A DNA stretch of 64,000 nucleotides from an uncultured Lachnospiraceae bacterium (lineage in GTDB: Bacteria > Bacillota > Clostridia > Lachnospirales > Lachnospiraceae): assembly GCA_910586205.1 (NCBI GenBank), contig CAJUGD010000010.1, positions 48,428 to 112,427 of the forward strand, in the 5' to 3' direction. The notes beneath the pieces were generated by a model. The model saw only the letters and a program-made list of their open reading frames with translations, searched no databases and had not been told where the DNA came from. Made by a program: the position numbers and the translations under genes. Positions 20,101-28,001 of this stretch are shown in pieces. The first letter of the stretch is position 1, and each line of letters begins with the position of its first letter.

Positions 20101-21442
20101 CTCCTACATACCCCTTTCCCCGAATCCGGTTAGAATCCCCATCCTGGGTAGTGACCTGGTTATCCACCAGCCAGGCATTCTGCACATTGCCGGCAATACC
20201 GCCCACATAGGTGTCTCTTCCCTCAGAATTAAGAACAATACTTTCGGAACTGCAGTTTTCAATCGTGACTCGTTTTCCGGACCCCGTCACCTCTCCGGCA
20301 ATTCCTCCTGCGTTTCCTTTGGAGTTAACATATCCGGAAACCGTCACGCCGTAAATCACCGCATCTCCCAAAACAGCGCCGGCCAGAATTGCCGTATTAT
20401 CTTCCCCCACAATATCCTCTGCCTCTACAGTCAGGTTTTTTACTGAACCGCCGTCAATCACTCCAAAAAGTCCGATATTGGTAAGAGGCAGGGATGGCCG
20501 GACAATCTTCAGCCCTGAGATGGTATTGCCGCCCCCGTCAAAATGTCCCCGAAAGGGATGGCTAACCTTTCCTCCCATCTCTGCTCTGTTCTGATACCAG
20601 CCAATGGGATTCCAGTTTCCGGAATTTGCCGTAAGGCCGCCTAAATCAATGTCCCTGGTTAATTCAAAATACTGTCCTGAAAAATCCTTTCCTGCTGCCA
20701 CTGCCTCTGACAGACCCATCAGACGGGAAAGGCTGTCAATCTGAAAAGGCGCACCCTTTGTCCCGTCTCCGGGAAAATCCATGTTGGCATTCCAGTTCTC
20801 CCACAGATCTCCCACACTAGAGGACAGAATCCTGATGCCCGAATGCTGAGAATAGGCCTGCGTGATTTCTTCTTCATGAACTTCATACCAGGACAAAAAA
20901 TCCTCATAGGTCTCTGGTTTCTCTCCCTCCATCACAGAAAACACCCATTCCCACAAAGCTTCCTCATTTATATTGTCAAAAAACCACTGTGTAAAATCGG
21001 CTGTTCCCACATCCGGCATAGATGCAAAAATATCCCTGTCAGCATTGGAGCATGTTGCCGTTTCCTGATACAACTTATCTTCCTGTTTTCCCTTATCTGC
21101 CTTGTTTTGGCTTTGTCTGTTCTTCTCATCCTCCTCTTTCTCATTCTTTTCCTTGCATTCTCCTGCATTAGACGGTGTTGTTAAGTCCGATTTTTCTGTG
21201 TCTTTTGTTTCCTCAGCATAAATCGGCTCTGTTGTTTCTCTTGTTTCTTTCCCCCCGCCTGCTGCCGGTAAAGCCGGCATCTGTATTCTGCCGTCTGCTG
21301 CCAGATCATCGGCTGCCCCTGATAAATCCATTATTGCCGAATTACTCCTCATCTCCGGCATCTGCGCCATGGCCGGTACGGTCCCCTGCAGCAATACTGC
21401 TGCTGCCATAAACCCGGCAACCCCTTTTTTATATCGTCTCAC
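17165..21442 (-). CDS. Secreted GLUG-repeat surface protein with C-terminal cell-wall-binding repeats
   Basis: A 1425-residue exported protein. Residues 1-27 are a signal peptide (MRRYKKGVAGFMAAAVLLQG, ending PAMAQ). An acidic Lys/Glu/Asn region follows. A block at about residues 230-520 has GLUG-type repeats (GGIAGEVTG, VGGIAGNVQN, VGGIAGRTNQ, AGGMIGKYQGG), a motif of bacterial surface adhesins. The central part looks like several Ig-like or Big-type beta domains. A Gly/Ser-rich linker (about 1230-1270) leads to a tail of tryptophan/glycine wall-binding repeats (WRFSDGSRAY, DWFRFDKDGLLVTGWF, NFYYLNPQSDG, FTGWNWI), as in choline-binding-type proteins. The GTG at 21442 follows GAGGAGG. The giant adhesin gene starts 91 bp downstream with no terminator visible, so the two are probably co-transcribed. 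Exact ligand unknown. Confidence 0.85.
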   Translation of the reverse strand: MRRYKKGVAGFMAAAVLLQGTVPAMAQMPEMRSNSAIMDLSGAADDLAADGRIQMPALPAAGGGKETRETTEPIYAEETKDTEKSDLTTPSNAGECKEKNEKEEDEKNRQSQNKADKGKQEDKLYQETATCSNADRDIFASMPDVGTADFTQWFFDNINEEALWEWVFSVMEGEKPETYEDFLSWYEVHEEEITQAYSQHSGIRILSSSVGDLWENWNANMDFPGDGTKGAPFQIDSLSRLMGLSEAVAAGKDFSGQYFELTRDIDLGGLTANSGNWNPIGWYQNRAEMGGKVSHPFRGHFDGGGNTISGLKIVRPSLPLTNIGLFGVIDGGSVKNLTVEAEDIVGEDNTAILAGAVLGDAVIYGVTVSGYVNSKGNAGGIAGEVTGSGKRVTIENCSSESIVLNSEGRDTYVGGIAGNVQNAWLVDNQVTTQDGDSNRIRGKGYVGGIAGRTNQADLYNSYVSGTIGGNGSQAAGGMIGKYQGGNLVLARMAGRISATNNGTASREGTFIGTRESRDRFTYGTEKDNHFSYLFANDAAKAKNVSGSTIDGDNSFTKDAHIGYWTDNEKKYRIVAGRTETDSGERYFYEELEDAVRYIVTQKLNREFTSSDYAEGISFQIDHFAPGYMGEPVRGYLVSVPRIDAKNNNGTFDTDVAKLTAISATSNSYYRMIHKDHAAAIVPGSVVTVATAPKNTGESRYQMIVDANAPGGVKAPVFVDENGKWTEMDYVNGGSYSFIMPECDTELNVEYIKVTTKLTVDPSETAIHVTQTRSGDRKNPKIVTEVTNQDGTLIARYLDTAQDTSVQVQPISIHGEHNGAGWTADRTMRWSVDDTDLLVNLSDTGYTLKDAVILPNLDSAFIQGIINREVQAQADGQYQEKINNTIYTRNAVVTASTNPETSVDNRSVYANCRVKVTFQILDHTTVRVEGMNLNKDQIRFTVTRRLTGDRKNPKESVTCSEPVVLTAALRPVRPFFKNVSWKAKEDRKLITLTPSGNNTQDCRAEGNYDAAGKENPAWIQNIILEDNEKRKKNPYGKLEGKGTCTEQITAVSEDQTYGNVTAVCAVIMDFVTVDETVIHPESISLNQKKLSYGLSYDYNGNIYSDIKSRNGFGEKEILKAVVLPELARQEAYAPYNREVEWSSSDPDAVTVENGKIVILDHAGWIKDALKEHPYEAEKKVMITAKTRDNGLEAQCEINLSFHANVSYVGFIGGGSGSGGSSGNGGSSGGGGGSGGGSSSGGSSGKSSVVGGNTGSGAAGPGAAGPGAVTLNEEGVPKAPGPESGLPDYVVSGEWTKEDTGGWRFSDGSRAYRNEWAAVVNPFADEAAGQNLFDWFRFDKDGLLVTGWFKDLDGNFYYLNPQSDGTMGRMFTGWNWIKEDKGNTYCYFFNENSNGAKGALVCSKITPDGYSVDAFGRWTKDGRPQAR

Positions 21443-21476
21443 AGGCTTTCCTCCTCGTTTTTTTCATAACGCCTAC

Positions 21477-21539
21477 TTAATTTACTATTTTGTTGAAATT
21501 TTTTATATCAAATCAACTGGCACAACCGGTTAATTTACT
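21477..21539. repeat. Direct repeat TTAATTTACT in the gap before the GLUG gene
   Basis: Two exact copies of TTAATTTACT lie at 21477-21486 and 21530-21539, 53 bp apart (about five helical turns), in the 111-bp gap between two surface-protein genes. They may be a paired operator or chance in AT-rich DNA. No good promoter was found beside them. Confidence 0.3.
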
Positions 21540-21553
21540 TATACGTTCTTTTT

Positions 21554-23989
21554 TTATTCCTGCGGCATTACAAATGCCGGTCTCACTCCAACACTACAGG
21601 TTACACGCAGCTCCTCATCTTCTGATTCACCCTCTGGTAATATTCCTGTTGGACGGATTACACCATTTACCAGATCCACCATATATACAAAATTCGTGTC
21701 ATGATCCCATGCTGTTCCCATAGGGCTTCGAAGCCAATATCCCTCAGAAAACATTCCCGTCTGGCTCTCTGGATTCTCCTTTTGTGAACCGTCAAAGCGC
21801 CAAAGCCACTTACTGTATTTCAGCGCCTCATCTACGGACAGAATAAATAATCGTCCTGTAAGCTTCTGATTTCCTATATGGCTTCCTTTTAAATCCGACT
21901 TTTGAAGCTGGCTGTACATTCCCTGTCCCGTGCTTCCTGCATATGCCGCTGAAATCCCAATCTCAATATCCTCTGCATAAGGAAAATTGTCCTCTGATTC
22001 CTGAAGCCATCTTAAGATATTTGAATACTTATAATCATTGGAATCTCCGAAGTTTACAACAGGCCCTGGGCAAAACACATATCCATAGGATCCATCCTCC
22101 AAAGGCTCATAGGAATAACCAGAGCCAATATTTGCCGGTATTACGGAATCACACAAAAATAATGCTCCCTGACGGTGATTTCCCGCCTGATCAGAATAAT
22201 TCTGATCAATGCACCGAAAAGCATATCTTTCTTTGTCAATCTCCCCATACATCACATCTCCAATATCCCAATGTGCGGCTTCCGGCTGCCATGCTTCCAT
22301 GTTATCCTTACAGTCATCACAGTTTCCGTCAAAATCCTCATCTTTATGGCCTTTGGGCGCCAAAAACACTTCCCGTTTCAGCCTGCATTGCTTACATTGA
22401 AGATTGCTTCTTCCTTTTGCCGTACATCCTGCAGGCTGCTCGCTGACGGTTTCCCACAGATGGTCACACTTTTCCTGGCTTTTCCGTCTTTTTACAGAAA
22501 ACCGTGTGACAGTATAAACGGATCCGCCAAGCAAAAACGAATCTTCTGTCCGTTCTGAATATTCTATTTCTTCCTGAAAAAAGTCCTGGAGCGCTATCCC
22601 GTTTGGCTCTGTATTGACGCCTATTACATAGAACACACATTCTGAAAAAGCCGGAACCTGGCTTGCTGCCGTTAAAATCCTTCTATCGCTTTCCTTCTGG
22701 CCAAATACCAAAAACCGGCTGTCTGGGATGGAAAAAATCTCCTCCCCTGTAAGCCTCGTCTCATGTTCCTTTGCCGTATCCAGCCATCCATAAAGACGCT
22801 CCTTCTCCTTTCTTTCCGGATCTAAAGGCTCTGTCAGCTTTCCTGTCAGACGATATGTTACATCATAGATCCAATCTCCCGGGCCATAGACTTCCGCAGT
22901 CAAAGGAGGTTTTACCACAGACTCCCATACCTGACCCTCTGAGTCCACGATCCTTCCCTGAAAATTTATCAGAAGATCTTCCCCGTCCGCAATCTTTCCC
23001 TGCCGCGTCTCTGCCAGCACAATCTGGCGGGTATCTTCATCTACAAAGCGAACATACCATTTTACAGACTGCGCATTGGAGCTGGTTGCCATTATCTGAT
23101 TATCATCCCCTTCTCTGCTGATACTATTGTCAGTGGGTCCTGAACTGTTCTCGCGATCTTCCCTCTCTATCCCATCCTCATCTCTGTTTTTGATTTCCGT
23201 ATCCCTCTCGTCCCCTTTATTGTTTCCTCCTCCCTGAATCTCATTTTTGCTGACTGTCAATCCTTTGCTGTTATTTTCGTGCCCTTTGTTATCTTCGCTG
23301 CTTCCGCTTCTTCTGTCCTCCTGGTTTCCACTGCTGCTTTCCATTCTAATGCTGCCGCCATTTTTACTGCTGCTCCCATCTTCTCCCCCGTCACTGCTCC
23401 TGCTTTTGCTGCTCTCATTTCCCCCGCCGCTGCTCTTACTTTTACTGCTCCTCCCATTTCCTCCCCCGCCGCTGCTTCTGCTTTTACTGCTCCCCCCACT
23501 TTTCGCCGCATTGTCCTCTGTCTGGTTTAAGCTTATTTCCGTCAAAATCCCCTTTCCCGAAACCTCCATAATCTTTCCGTCTTCATCTGCCCAGGCTCCG
23601 CTTTCCTCCACCCAATATCCGTCCGGGGTCTTTCTCCCTGCATACATGGATCCTTCTAAGGCCATATCTCCTGCCTGCGCCAAATAATAGCACCGCCCGT
23701 CAATCCACTGCCATCCTGTCATCATCTTCCCGCAGGTTTCGTCTGACACCGGATTAAAAAAATACCACAATCCTCCAATCTGTTTCCATCCTACTGCCAT
23801 CTTTCCATCCTGATCCAGATAATACCAGGCCTGATTCTCTTTCACCCAGTGATCCGCAACCCAGTTTCCGTCCTGTTCATATCTCCATCCGTCCTCCTGC
23901 TGCTGCCATCCTGCGTGAACCGGAACGCTTCGTCCTAATACAGCCAGTATTCCCAGCACTGCCACCTCTTTAACAAACCGATTCTTCAT
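21554..23989 (-). CDS. Secreted protein with N-terminal wall-binding repeats and a C-terminal DUF6273-like domain
   Basis: An 811-residue exported protein. I placed the start at the ATG at 23989 because it opens a clear signal peptide (MKNRFVKEVAVLGILAVLG, ending VPVHA) and has an AAAGGA site; the longer open frame to 24211 gives an implausible N-terminus. Next come wall-binding repeats (GWQQQEDGWRYEQDGNWV, AWYYLDQDGKMAVGW, LWYFFNPVSDE, GWQWIDGRCYYL). A long Ser/Gly/Asn/Lys low-complexity linker follows, then a middle domain. A Cys-rich segment contains CDHLW, CTAKG, CKQC and CDDC, with the look of a zinc ribbon. The last 250 residues match the DUF6273 pattern (YWLRSPMG and the terminal VGVRPAFVMP), common in secreted clostridial proteins and of unknown function. 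It heads the surface-protein gene row. Confidence 0.8.
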   Translation of the reverse strand: MKNRFVKEVAVLGILAVLGRSVPVHAGWQQQEDGWRYEQDGNWVADHWVKENQAWYYLDQDGKMAVGWKQIGGLWYFFNPVSDETCGKMMTGWQWIDGRCYYLAQAGDMALEGSMYAGRKTPDGYWVEESGAWADEDGKIMEVSGKGILTEISLNQTEDNAAKSGGSSKSRSSGGGGNGRSSKSKSSGGGNESSKSRSSDGGEDGSSSKNGGSIRMESSSGNQEDRRSGSSEDNKGHENNSKGLTVSKNEIQGGGNNKGDERDTEIKNRDEDGIEREDRENSSGPTDNSISREGDDNQIMATSSNAQSVKWYVRFVDEDTRQIVLAETRQGKIADGEDLLINFQGRIVDSEGQVWESVVKPPLTAEVYGPGDWIYDVTYRLTGKLTEPLDPERKEKERLYGWLDTAKEHETRLTGEEIFSIPDSRFLVFGQKESDRRILTAASQVPAFSECVFYVIGVNTEPNGIALQDFFQEEIEYSERTEDSFLLGGSVYTVTRFSVKRRKSQEKCDHLWETVSEQPAGCTAKGRSNLQCKQCRLKREVFLAPKGHKDEDFDGNCDDCKDNMEAWQPEAAHWDIGDVMYGEIDKERYAFRCIDQNYSDQAGNHRQGALFLCDSVIPANIGSGYSYEPLEDGSYGYVFCPGPVVNFGDSNDYKYSNILRWLQESEDNFPYAEDIEIGISAAYAGSTGQGMYSQLQKSDLKGSHIGNQKLTGRLFILSVDEALKYSKWLWRFDGSQKENPESQTGMFSEGYWLRSPMGTAWDHDTNFVYMVDLVNGVIRPTGILPEGESEDEELRVTCSVGVRPAFVMPQE

Positions 23990-24145
23990 TCCATCCTTTC
24001 TGCCTGACAGGCTCCAATCTTCTATTTCATTACTGTTCAGAAAGACAGCCTTCTGCCTGTCCGCTCCGGACAAGAGCCGGGATGTCCATCTGATATGAAA
24101 TTCAACACCCATAATCCATGTCAAATTTCCTGTTAAACAAAACCT

Positions 24146-24175
24146 ATAACCTGAATTTAAAAGATAACCTGAATT
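24146..24175. repeat. 12-bp direct repeat ATAACCTGAATT
   Basis: Exact copies lie at 24146-24157 and 24164-24175, 18 bp apart start to start, about 160 bp before the DUF6273 gene. They are placed as an operator could be; function unknown. Confidence 0.4.
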
Positions 24176-24401
24176 ACCAACTTTTTTGTTGTAAAAAGAC
24201 TCAGAACACACTTAATCCGGACTCGGATTTTGAATTTCCTGATCCCATTTTCCAATGGAATCTTCTGCCTTAATTTTTCCTATACCCTTTTCAAAATACT
24301 GCTATAAAACCACCCCATTTCTCCTGCAAAGCCATAATCTTTCCTAAAACTTTGGTAATCTCCGGTGAAACACCAGATGCACTTCTTAAAAAGCGCGTGA
24401 C

Positions 24402-24420
24402 AGACAGGAACTTCCTGTCT
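24402..24420. promoter_or_regulatory. Perfect palindrome in the surface-protein leader
   Basis: AGACAGGAA and TTCCTGTCT arms of 9 bp flank a single base, about 40 to 60 nt downstream of the predicted transcription start. The one-base spacer argues against an RNA hairpin and for a dimeric protein-binding site. Confidence 0.4.
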
Positions 24421-24462
24421 CTCTGAATTATTGCAGAATGAATATCTGCGATAAGTGATGTA

Positions 24463-24491
24463 AGCATAACACAGAATTTTTTGTTTGACAA
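24463..24491 (-). promoter_or_regulatory. Probable promoter of the surface-protein genes
   Basis: On the minus strand, TTGTCA (24486-24491) and TATGCT (24463-24468) are separated by 17 bp. It is the best promoter-like pair upstream of the DUF6273 gene and would give a leader of about 470 nt. Confidence 0.5.
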
Positions 24492-24507
24492 GTATCCCCT
24501 TGGATAT

Positions 24508-24789
24508 TTATAGATTTTTTATATCTTTGAAAAAAATCCCTTCCTCACAAAGTATATTCTTTTGCTCCTTCCACCCCGGAACAAGACGCCCTGCGTGGTT
24601 TACCACCCTGTGGCATGGATATTTCCCATAAAATTCAGCCATGCTAAGTACTTTTCCCACCAGCCTTGCATTCTTATCCCTGCCAATCAGACGGGCAATC
24701 TGCCCATAAGCTGCAACACATCCCTTCGGGATTTCCTCTACCACGGAAAGTATTTCATAGATTAACTCCTCATCTAAAATCTTCCCCAT
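24508..24789 (-). CDS. MGMT-family alkyltransferase-like protein
   Basis: A 93-residue protein matching the C-terminal DNA-binding/active-site domain of O6-alkylguanine-DNA alkyltransferases, which remove alkyl groups from guanine by a one-way transfer to cysteine. The PCHRVV active-site motif is present with its cysteine, so it is not one of the Trp-substituted ATL proteins. IPKGCVAAYGQIARLIG matches the helix-turn-helix. The usual N-terminal domain (about 80 residues) is absent, as in the short MGMT proteins common in Firmicutes. The ATG at 24789 is preferred because GGAAGGGGG lies upstream; an in-frame TTG at 24813 is an alternative. It starts 27 bp after dctP and probably shares its transcript. 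Confidence 0.85.
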   Translation of the reverse strand: MGKILDEELIYEILSVVEEIPKGCVAAYGQIARLIGRDKNARLVGKVLSMAEFYGKYPCHRVVNHAGRLVPGWKEQKNILCEEGIFFKDIKNL

Positions 24790-24816
24790 CTCGTAAAACA
24801 CCCCCTTCCACAAAGC

Positions 24817-25848
24817 TTACTGCTCCTCCCCCACCTTCACAATCCGATCAATCACATCCATATAATCCGCGCAAAATCTTTGGTATACCGGCATCATGGC
24901 ATCCTGAAAACGCTCCTTTTCCTCGTCTGAAAGCTCGATCACCACACATCCGGCGCTTCGCACCCGGCGCTGGGATGCCTCTGACCTTTGGGTCCACAGC
25001 TTCCTCTCATACAGAGCGGATTCCTTGGCACACTCCAGAATGATCCTCTGATCCTCTAAAGAAAGCTTTTCCCAGGTATATTGAGACATCAACTGCATCT
25101 CCGGCACACGGGTATGTTCATCCACCGTATAATAAGGCGCCACCTCATAATGGCGGACCGACTCATAAGACGGCCAGTTATTCTCCGCCCCGTCAATCTC
25201 CCCGGTTTCCAGAGCAGAATAAACCTTATCATATGTCATGGGAATGGCTGTTCCGCCTAAGGTTTCCACCATGGCAGCCATCATCTCCGATTCCTGAACA
25301 CGAATCTTCATTCCCTTTATATCCTCCAGCTTTTGAACCGGCTTTTCCGTCCAGTAAAAATTCCTGGTTCCCGCATCATACCAAGACAGCCCGGTCAGCC
25401 CTGAACCATCCAGAATTTCCATAAATTCATCCCCGATTTCTCCATCTAAAACCTTCCACATGTGCTCGGAATTTTTATACAGATAAGGCATCTGAAGCAC
25501 ATTCAGCTCCGGCACAAACTCGGACATGGAAGAAAGAGAAGCCCGCACAAAATCAATCCCCCCATATTGAAGCTGCTTTACCACGGCCTGCTCATCTCCT
25601 AACTCCCCCTCTGCATACACCAGAATCTCAATCCTCCCCTTCGTCCTCTCCTTCACCAGCTCTGCAAACTTATAAGCCCCCTTTGTCGTTGGATAATCCT
25701 CTGCCTGATTTTCCGCATATGTGAACACAAACTCCGGCGCACTTTCCTGCCCATCCTTTCCATACATACTCCCGCAGGCAGCCGTGACCACTCCCAGCAC
25801 CAGAAATAAAGCACACTGCAGCATCCTCACTGCCATTCTCCTTTTCAT
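24817..25848 (-). CDS. dctP: TRAP transporter substrate-binding lipoprotein (DctP family), second copy
   Basis: A 343-residue extracytoplasmic solute receptor that would hand an organic acid to a DctQM permease. The N-terminus is a lipoprotein signal with the lipobox VTAAC (Cys about residue 25). DctP hallmarks include KGAYKFAELVKERTKGRIEI near the start, GGIDFVRASLSSMSEFVPEL, GMKIRVQESEMMAAMVETLG and the signature ALETGEIDGAENNWPSY that positions the carboxylate-binding arginine region. It follows dctM but has its own promoter (25889-25917), and a terminator (25955-25998) separates them. It may therefore be expressed apart from the permease or serve a different ligand. It differs clearly from the DctP at 28002-29129, so it is not a recent duplicate. 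Confidence 0.92.
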   Translation of the reverse strand: MKRRMAVRMLQCALFLVLGVVTAACGSMYGKDGQESAPEFVFTYAENQAEDYPTTKGAYKFAELVKERTKGRIEILVYAEGELGDEQAVVKQLQYGGIDFVRASLSSMSEFVPELNVLQMPYLYKNSEHMWKVLDGEIGDEFMEILDGSGLTGLSWYDAGTRNFYWTEKPVQKLEDIKGMKIRVQESEMMAAMVETLGGTAIPMTYDKVYSALETGEIDGAENNWPSYESVRHYEVAPYYTVDEHTRVPEMQLMSQYTWEKLSLEDQRIILECAKESALYERKLWTQRSEASQRRVRSAGCVVIELSDEEKERFQDAMMPVYQRFCADYMDVIDRIVKVGEEQ

Positions 25849-25888
25849 CTTCCCACACCCCCAAACAAAGCCTTCCTATTTTTCATAC

Positions 25889-25917
25889 ATTATACCAACA
25901 GTCCACCCTTCACGCAA
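25889..25917 (-). promoter_or_regulatory. Promoter of the second dctP
   Basis: On the minus strand, TTGCGT (25912-25917) and a perfect TATAAT (25889-25894) are separated by 17 bp, about 40 bp before the gene. Confidence 0.6.
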
Positions 25918-25954
25918 CCTTTTCCCAATTAAGACATGCTGTAGCACATCCCCC

Positions 25955-25998
25955 AAAAAATACAGCGGTTCACAAATCTCAAACAATTTGTAAACCGC
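25955..25998 (-). terminator. Intrinsic terminator after dctM
   Basis: A 13-bp stem, GCGGTTTACAAAT against ATTTGTGAACCGC (one G-T pair), has an 8-base loop and a T-rich tail on the minus strand. It lies just past the dctM stop. Confidence 0.8.
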
Positions 25999-26017
25999 CA
26001 TATTTTTTCATTGCCAA

Positions 26018-27310
26018 TTACCCAAGAATCCCCGGCAGCCACATACTGATTGCCGGAACAAACGTGATCAGCAGCAAAGACACGATCATGCACAGATAAA
26101 ACGGCAGCGTAGCTTTTACCACCTTTTCCATCGGCAGCTTTGCAATAGCAGACCCGATAAAGAGCACCGCGCCCACCGGAGGAGTCAAAAGGCCGATTCC
26201 GCAGTTTAACACCACCATAATACCAAACTGGATGGGATCAATCCCAATGGAAGTCGCAATCGGCAGCAAAATCGGAGTCGCGATCAGAATAATCGGCGCC
26301 ATATCCATAATACACCCAAGTACCAGCAGAATCAGATTCAGCAGCAAAGCCAGAATATACGGATTCCTGGTTAGCCCTGTAATCGCATTTGCCGCCAAAT
26401 CCGGCACATGCAGCCTTGTCAGGCAAAAGCCAAACACCGCTGAGGTGGAGATCAGAATCAGCACAATGGAAAGGGTAGCCACACAGTCATCCAAAGCTCT
26501 CCAAACACCCTTCCAATCCAGCCCTCTGTAGATAAACACACTGACAAACAAGCTGTAAAGAACTGCTATTGCCGCTGACTCTGTAGCCGTAAACCATCCG
26601 CCTACCACGCCGAATACCACAATCAATACTGCTGCCAAAGCCCAGAAAGACACCATAAGCTGCTTCAGCAGGTTCTTCACGGAAAACGCCTCGCCCTTGG
26701 GATAATTTCTCTTAACAGAAATAATATAAGATCCAATCATCAGGCTTCCTGCCAGCAGAGCCCCCGGCACATATCCGGCCAGGAACAAAGATCCCACGGA
26801 AATGCCACCCGCTGTAGTGGCATAGATTACCATATTGTGGCTGGGCGGAACCAAAAGTCCCTCACAGGAGGACGTGATGGTAACTGCTGTAGAAAAGTCT
26901 GCATCATATCCCTGATCCACCATCATGGGAATCAGAATCGATCCAAGAGAAGCCGTATCTGCCGAAGCAGATCCGGAGATTCCGCCGAAGAAATAGGATG
27001 CCACAATATTTACCATGGCCATACCGCCCCGCATCCATCCCACACAGGCATTGGCCAGGGCAATCAGCTTTTCAGAAATACCGCCGGAACCCATAAGCAC
27101 TCCCATGGTTATAAAAAACGGAACTGCCATCAGGCTGAAGGAGCTTATTCCCTTCACCATGTACTGGCAGATGTTGGAAAAAGGCAGCCCCTGTACCATC
27201 AGACACAGAACAGACGCTAAACCAACTGCATATGCAATGGGAAACCGAAGAAAAATCATTACAAAAAAGCCGCCGAGCAATACAGAAATCGCCATTGTAT
27301 TCGCATCCAT
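26018..27310 (-). CDS. dctM: TRAP transporter large permease subunit
   Basis: A 430-residue, about 12-helix membrane protein of the DctM/ion-transporter superfamily that drives sodium- or proton-coupled uptake of the substrate delivered by DctP. Family hallmarks are the N-terminal FFVMIFLRFPIAYAVGLAS, PFFITMGVLMGSGG, the FFGGISGSASADTASLGSI motif, LVPPSHNMVIYA and the C-terminal GLLTPPVGAVLFIG repeat of the two-fold pseudo-symmetry. Length is normal. Its ATG overlaps the dctQ stop by one base (TAATG), so the two subunits are translationally coupled. A terminator follows at 25955-25998. Confidence 0.96.
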   Translation of the reverse strand: MDANTMAISVLLGGFFVMIFLRFPIAYAVGLASVLCLMVQGLPFSNICQYMVKGISSFSLMAVPFFITMGVLMGSGGISEKLIALANACVGWMRGGMAMVNIVASYFFGGISGSASADTASLGSILIPMMVDQGYDADFSTAVTITSSCEGLLVPPSHNMVIYATTAGGISVGSLFLAGYVPGALLAGSLMIGSYIISVKRNYPKGEAFSVKNLLKQLMVSFWALAAVLIVVFGVVGGWFTATESAAIAVLYSLFVSVFIYRGLDWKGVWRALDDCVATLSIVLILISTSAVFGFCLTRLHVPDLAANAITGLTRNPYILALLLNLILLVLGCIMDMAPIILIATPILLPIATSIGIDPIQFGIMVVLNCGIGLLTPPVGAVLFIGSAIAKLPMEKVVKATLPFYLCMIVSLLLITFVPAISMWLPGILG

Positions 27311-27834
27311 TATGCCTCATCCTCCTTTACCAGTAATATCTTCACATGATTATAAATCGCCTCAATCTCAAATACCAGCATGGCGATTCCTGCCAGCGGA
27401 ACCGGGAAATACATCCAGAACCGGGACAGCCACGGCATACTCTCATAGGAACCCCGCCCGCCGATCTTTACCGCATACTGCCATCCCACCACAATCATGA
27501 TCAAAGCCAGCGTCAAAACGGCAAGATCTGCAAGTATATCGAGAAAATGAATCAGCCCCTTGGGCAGATAAGAATCCAAAGCAGTCATCCGAATGTGAGA
27601 ACCATTCCGAATCGCTAACGCCGCGGAAAGCACCGCCATATAAGACATCAATGTGAGCACCACCTGCTCTGACCATGCCGGATCCGGAATAAAGGGAATG
27701 TACCGTCCGCATACTGCCATAGAGGTAATGGCAATATCCGCAATCAAAAGCAATTTACAAATAATAAGAGTTATTTTGTATACAATATCATATAGAGGTT
27801 TGATCTTATCGATCTTTTCAAAAATCGCAGGCAT
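27310..27834 (-). CDS. dctQ: TRAP transporter small permease subunit
   Basis: A 174-residue membrane protein with four hydrophobic helices that pairs with DctM. The ATG at 27834 (MPAIFEKIDKIKP) has an AAAGGAG site, so I trimmed the longer open frame that reaches 27927. DctQ hallmarks are AVCGRYIPFIPDPAWSEQVVL and the central RNGSHIRMTAL. It is separated from the upstream dctP by an attenuator-like hairpin at 27911-27955 and overlaps dctM by one base. Confidence 0.92.
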   Translation of the reverse strand: MPAIFEKIDKIKPLYDIVYKITLIICKLLLIADIAITSMAVCGRYIPFIPDPAWSEQVVLTLMSYMAVLSAALAIRNGSHIRMTALDSYLPKGLIHFLDILADLAVLTLALIMIVVGWQYAVKIGGRGSYESMPWLSRFWMYFPVPLAGIAMLVFEIEAIYNHVKILLVKEDEA

Positions 27835-27910
27835 ACCTACTCCTTTCCCGAGCAGAAAACACAAGAACCTGTTGCTGTTGTGTATCTTCGTCTTCCTACA
27901 AAAATGAATA

Positions 27911-27955
27911 ACAAACAAAACGGACACAGAAACCCTTTATTGGCTTCTGTGCCCG
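27911..27955 (-). terminator. Intra-operon attenuator between dctP and dctQM
   Basis: On the minus strand an 11-bp stem, CGGGCACAGAA against TTCTGTGTCCG (one wobble pair), has a 13-base loop followed by TTTTGTTTG. Its place between the abundant binding protein and the membrane subunits suggests partial termination that raises DctP over DctQM. Confidence 0.75.
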
Positions 27956-28001
27956 CTAAACACCTGCCAGTCAGGTCTTCCTTAGCTGTATGCAGAATTG
28001 T

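Larger units (their letters stand above)
23990..24507 (-). other. Long leader of the surface-protein row (no convincing gene)
   Basis: About 518 bp between an MGMT-like gene and the DUF6273 gene. It holds a good promoter at 24463-24491, a perfect palindrome at 24402-24420 and a 12-bp direct repeat at 24146-24175. A 66-codon open frame at 24291-24491 begins inside the -35 box and shows no family resemblance. I looked for the conserved core of c-di-GMP riboswitches and did not see it. Confidence 0.5.

Noticed and set aside
24291..24491. 66-codon open frame in the surface-gene leader
   Set aside because: Its TTG start lies inside the -35 box of the best promoter and the product shows no recognisable pattern.
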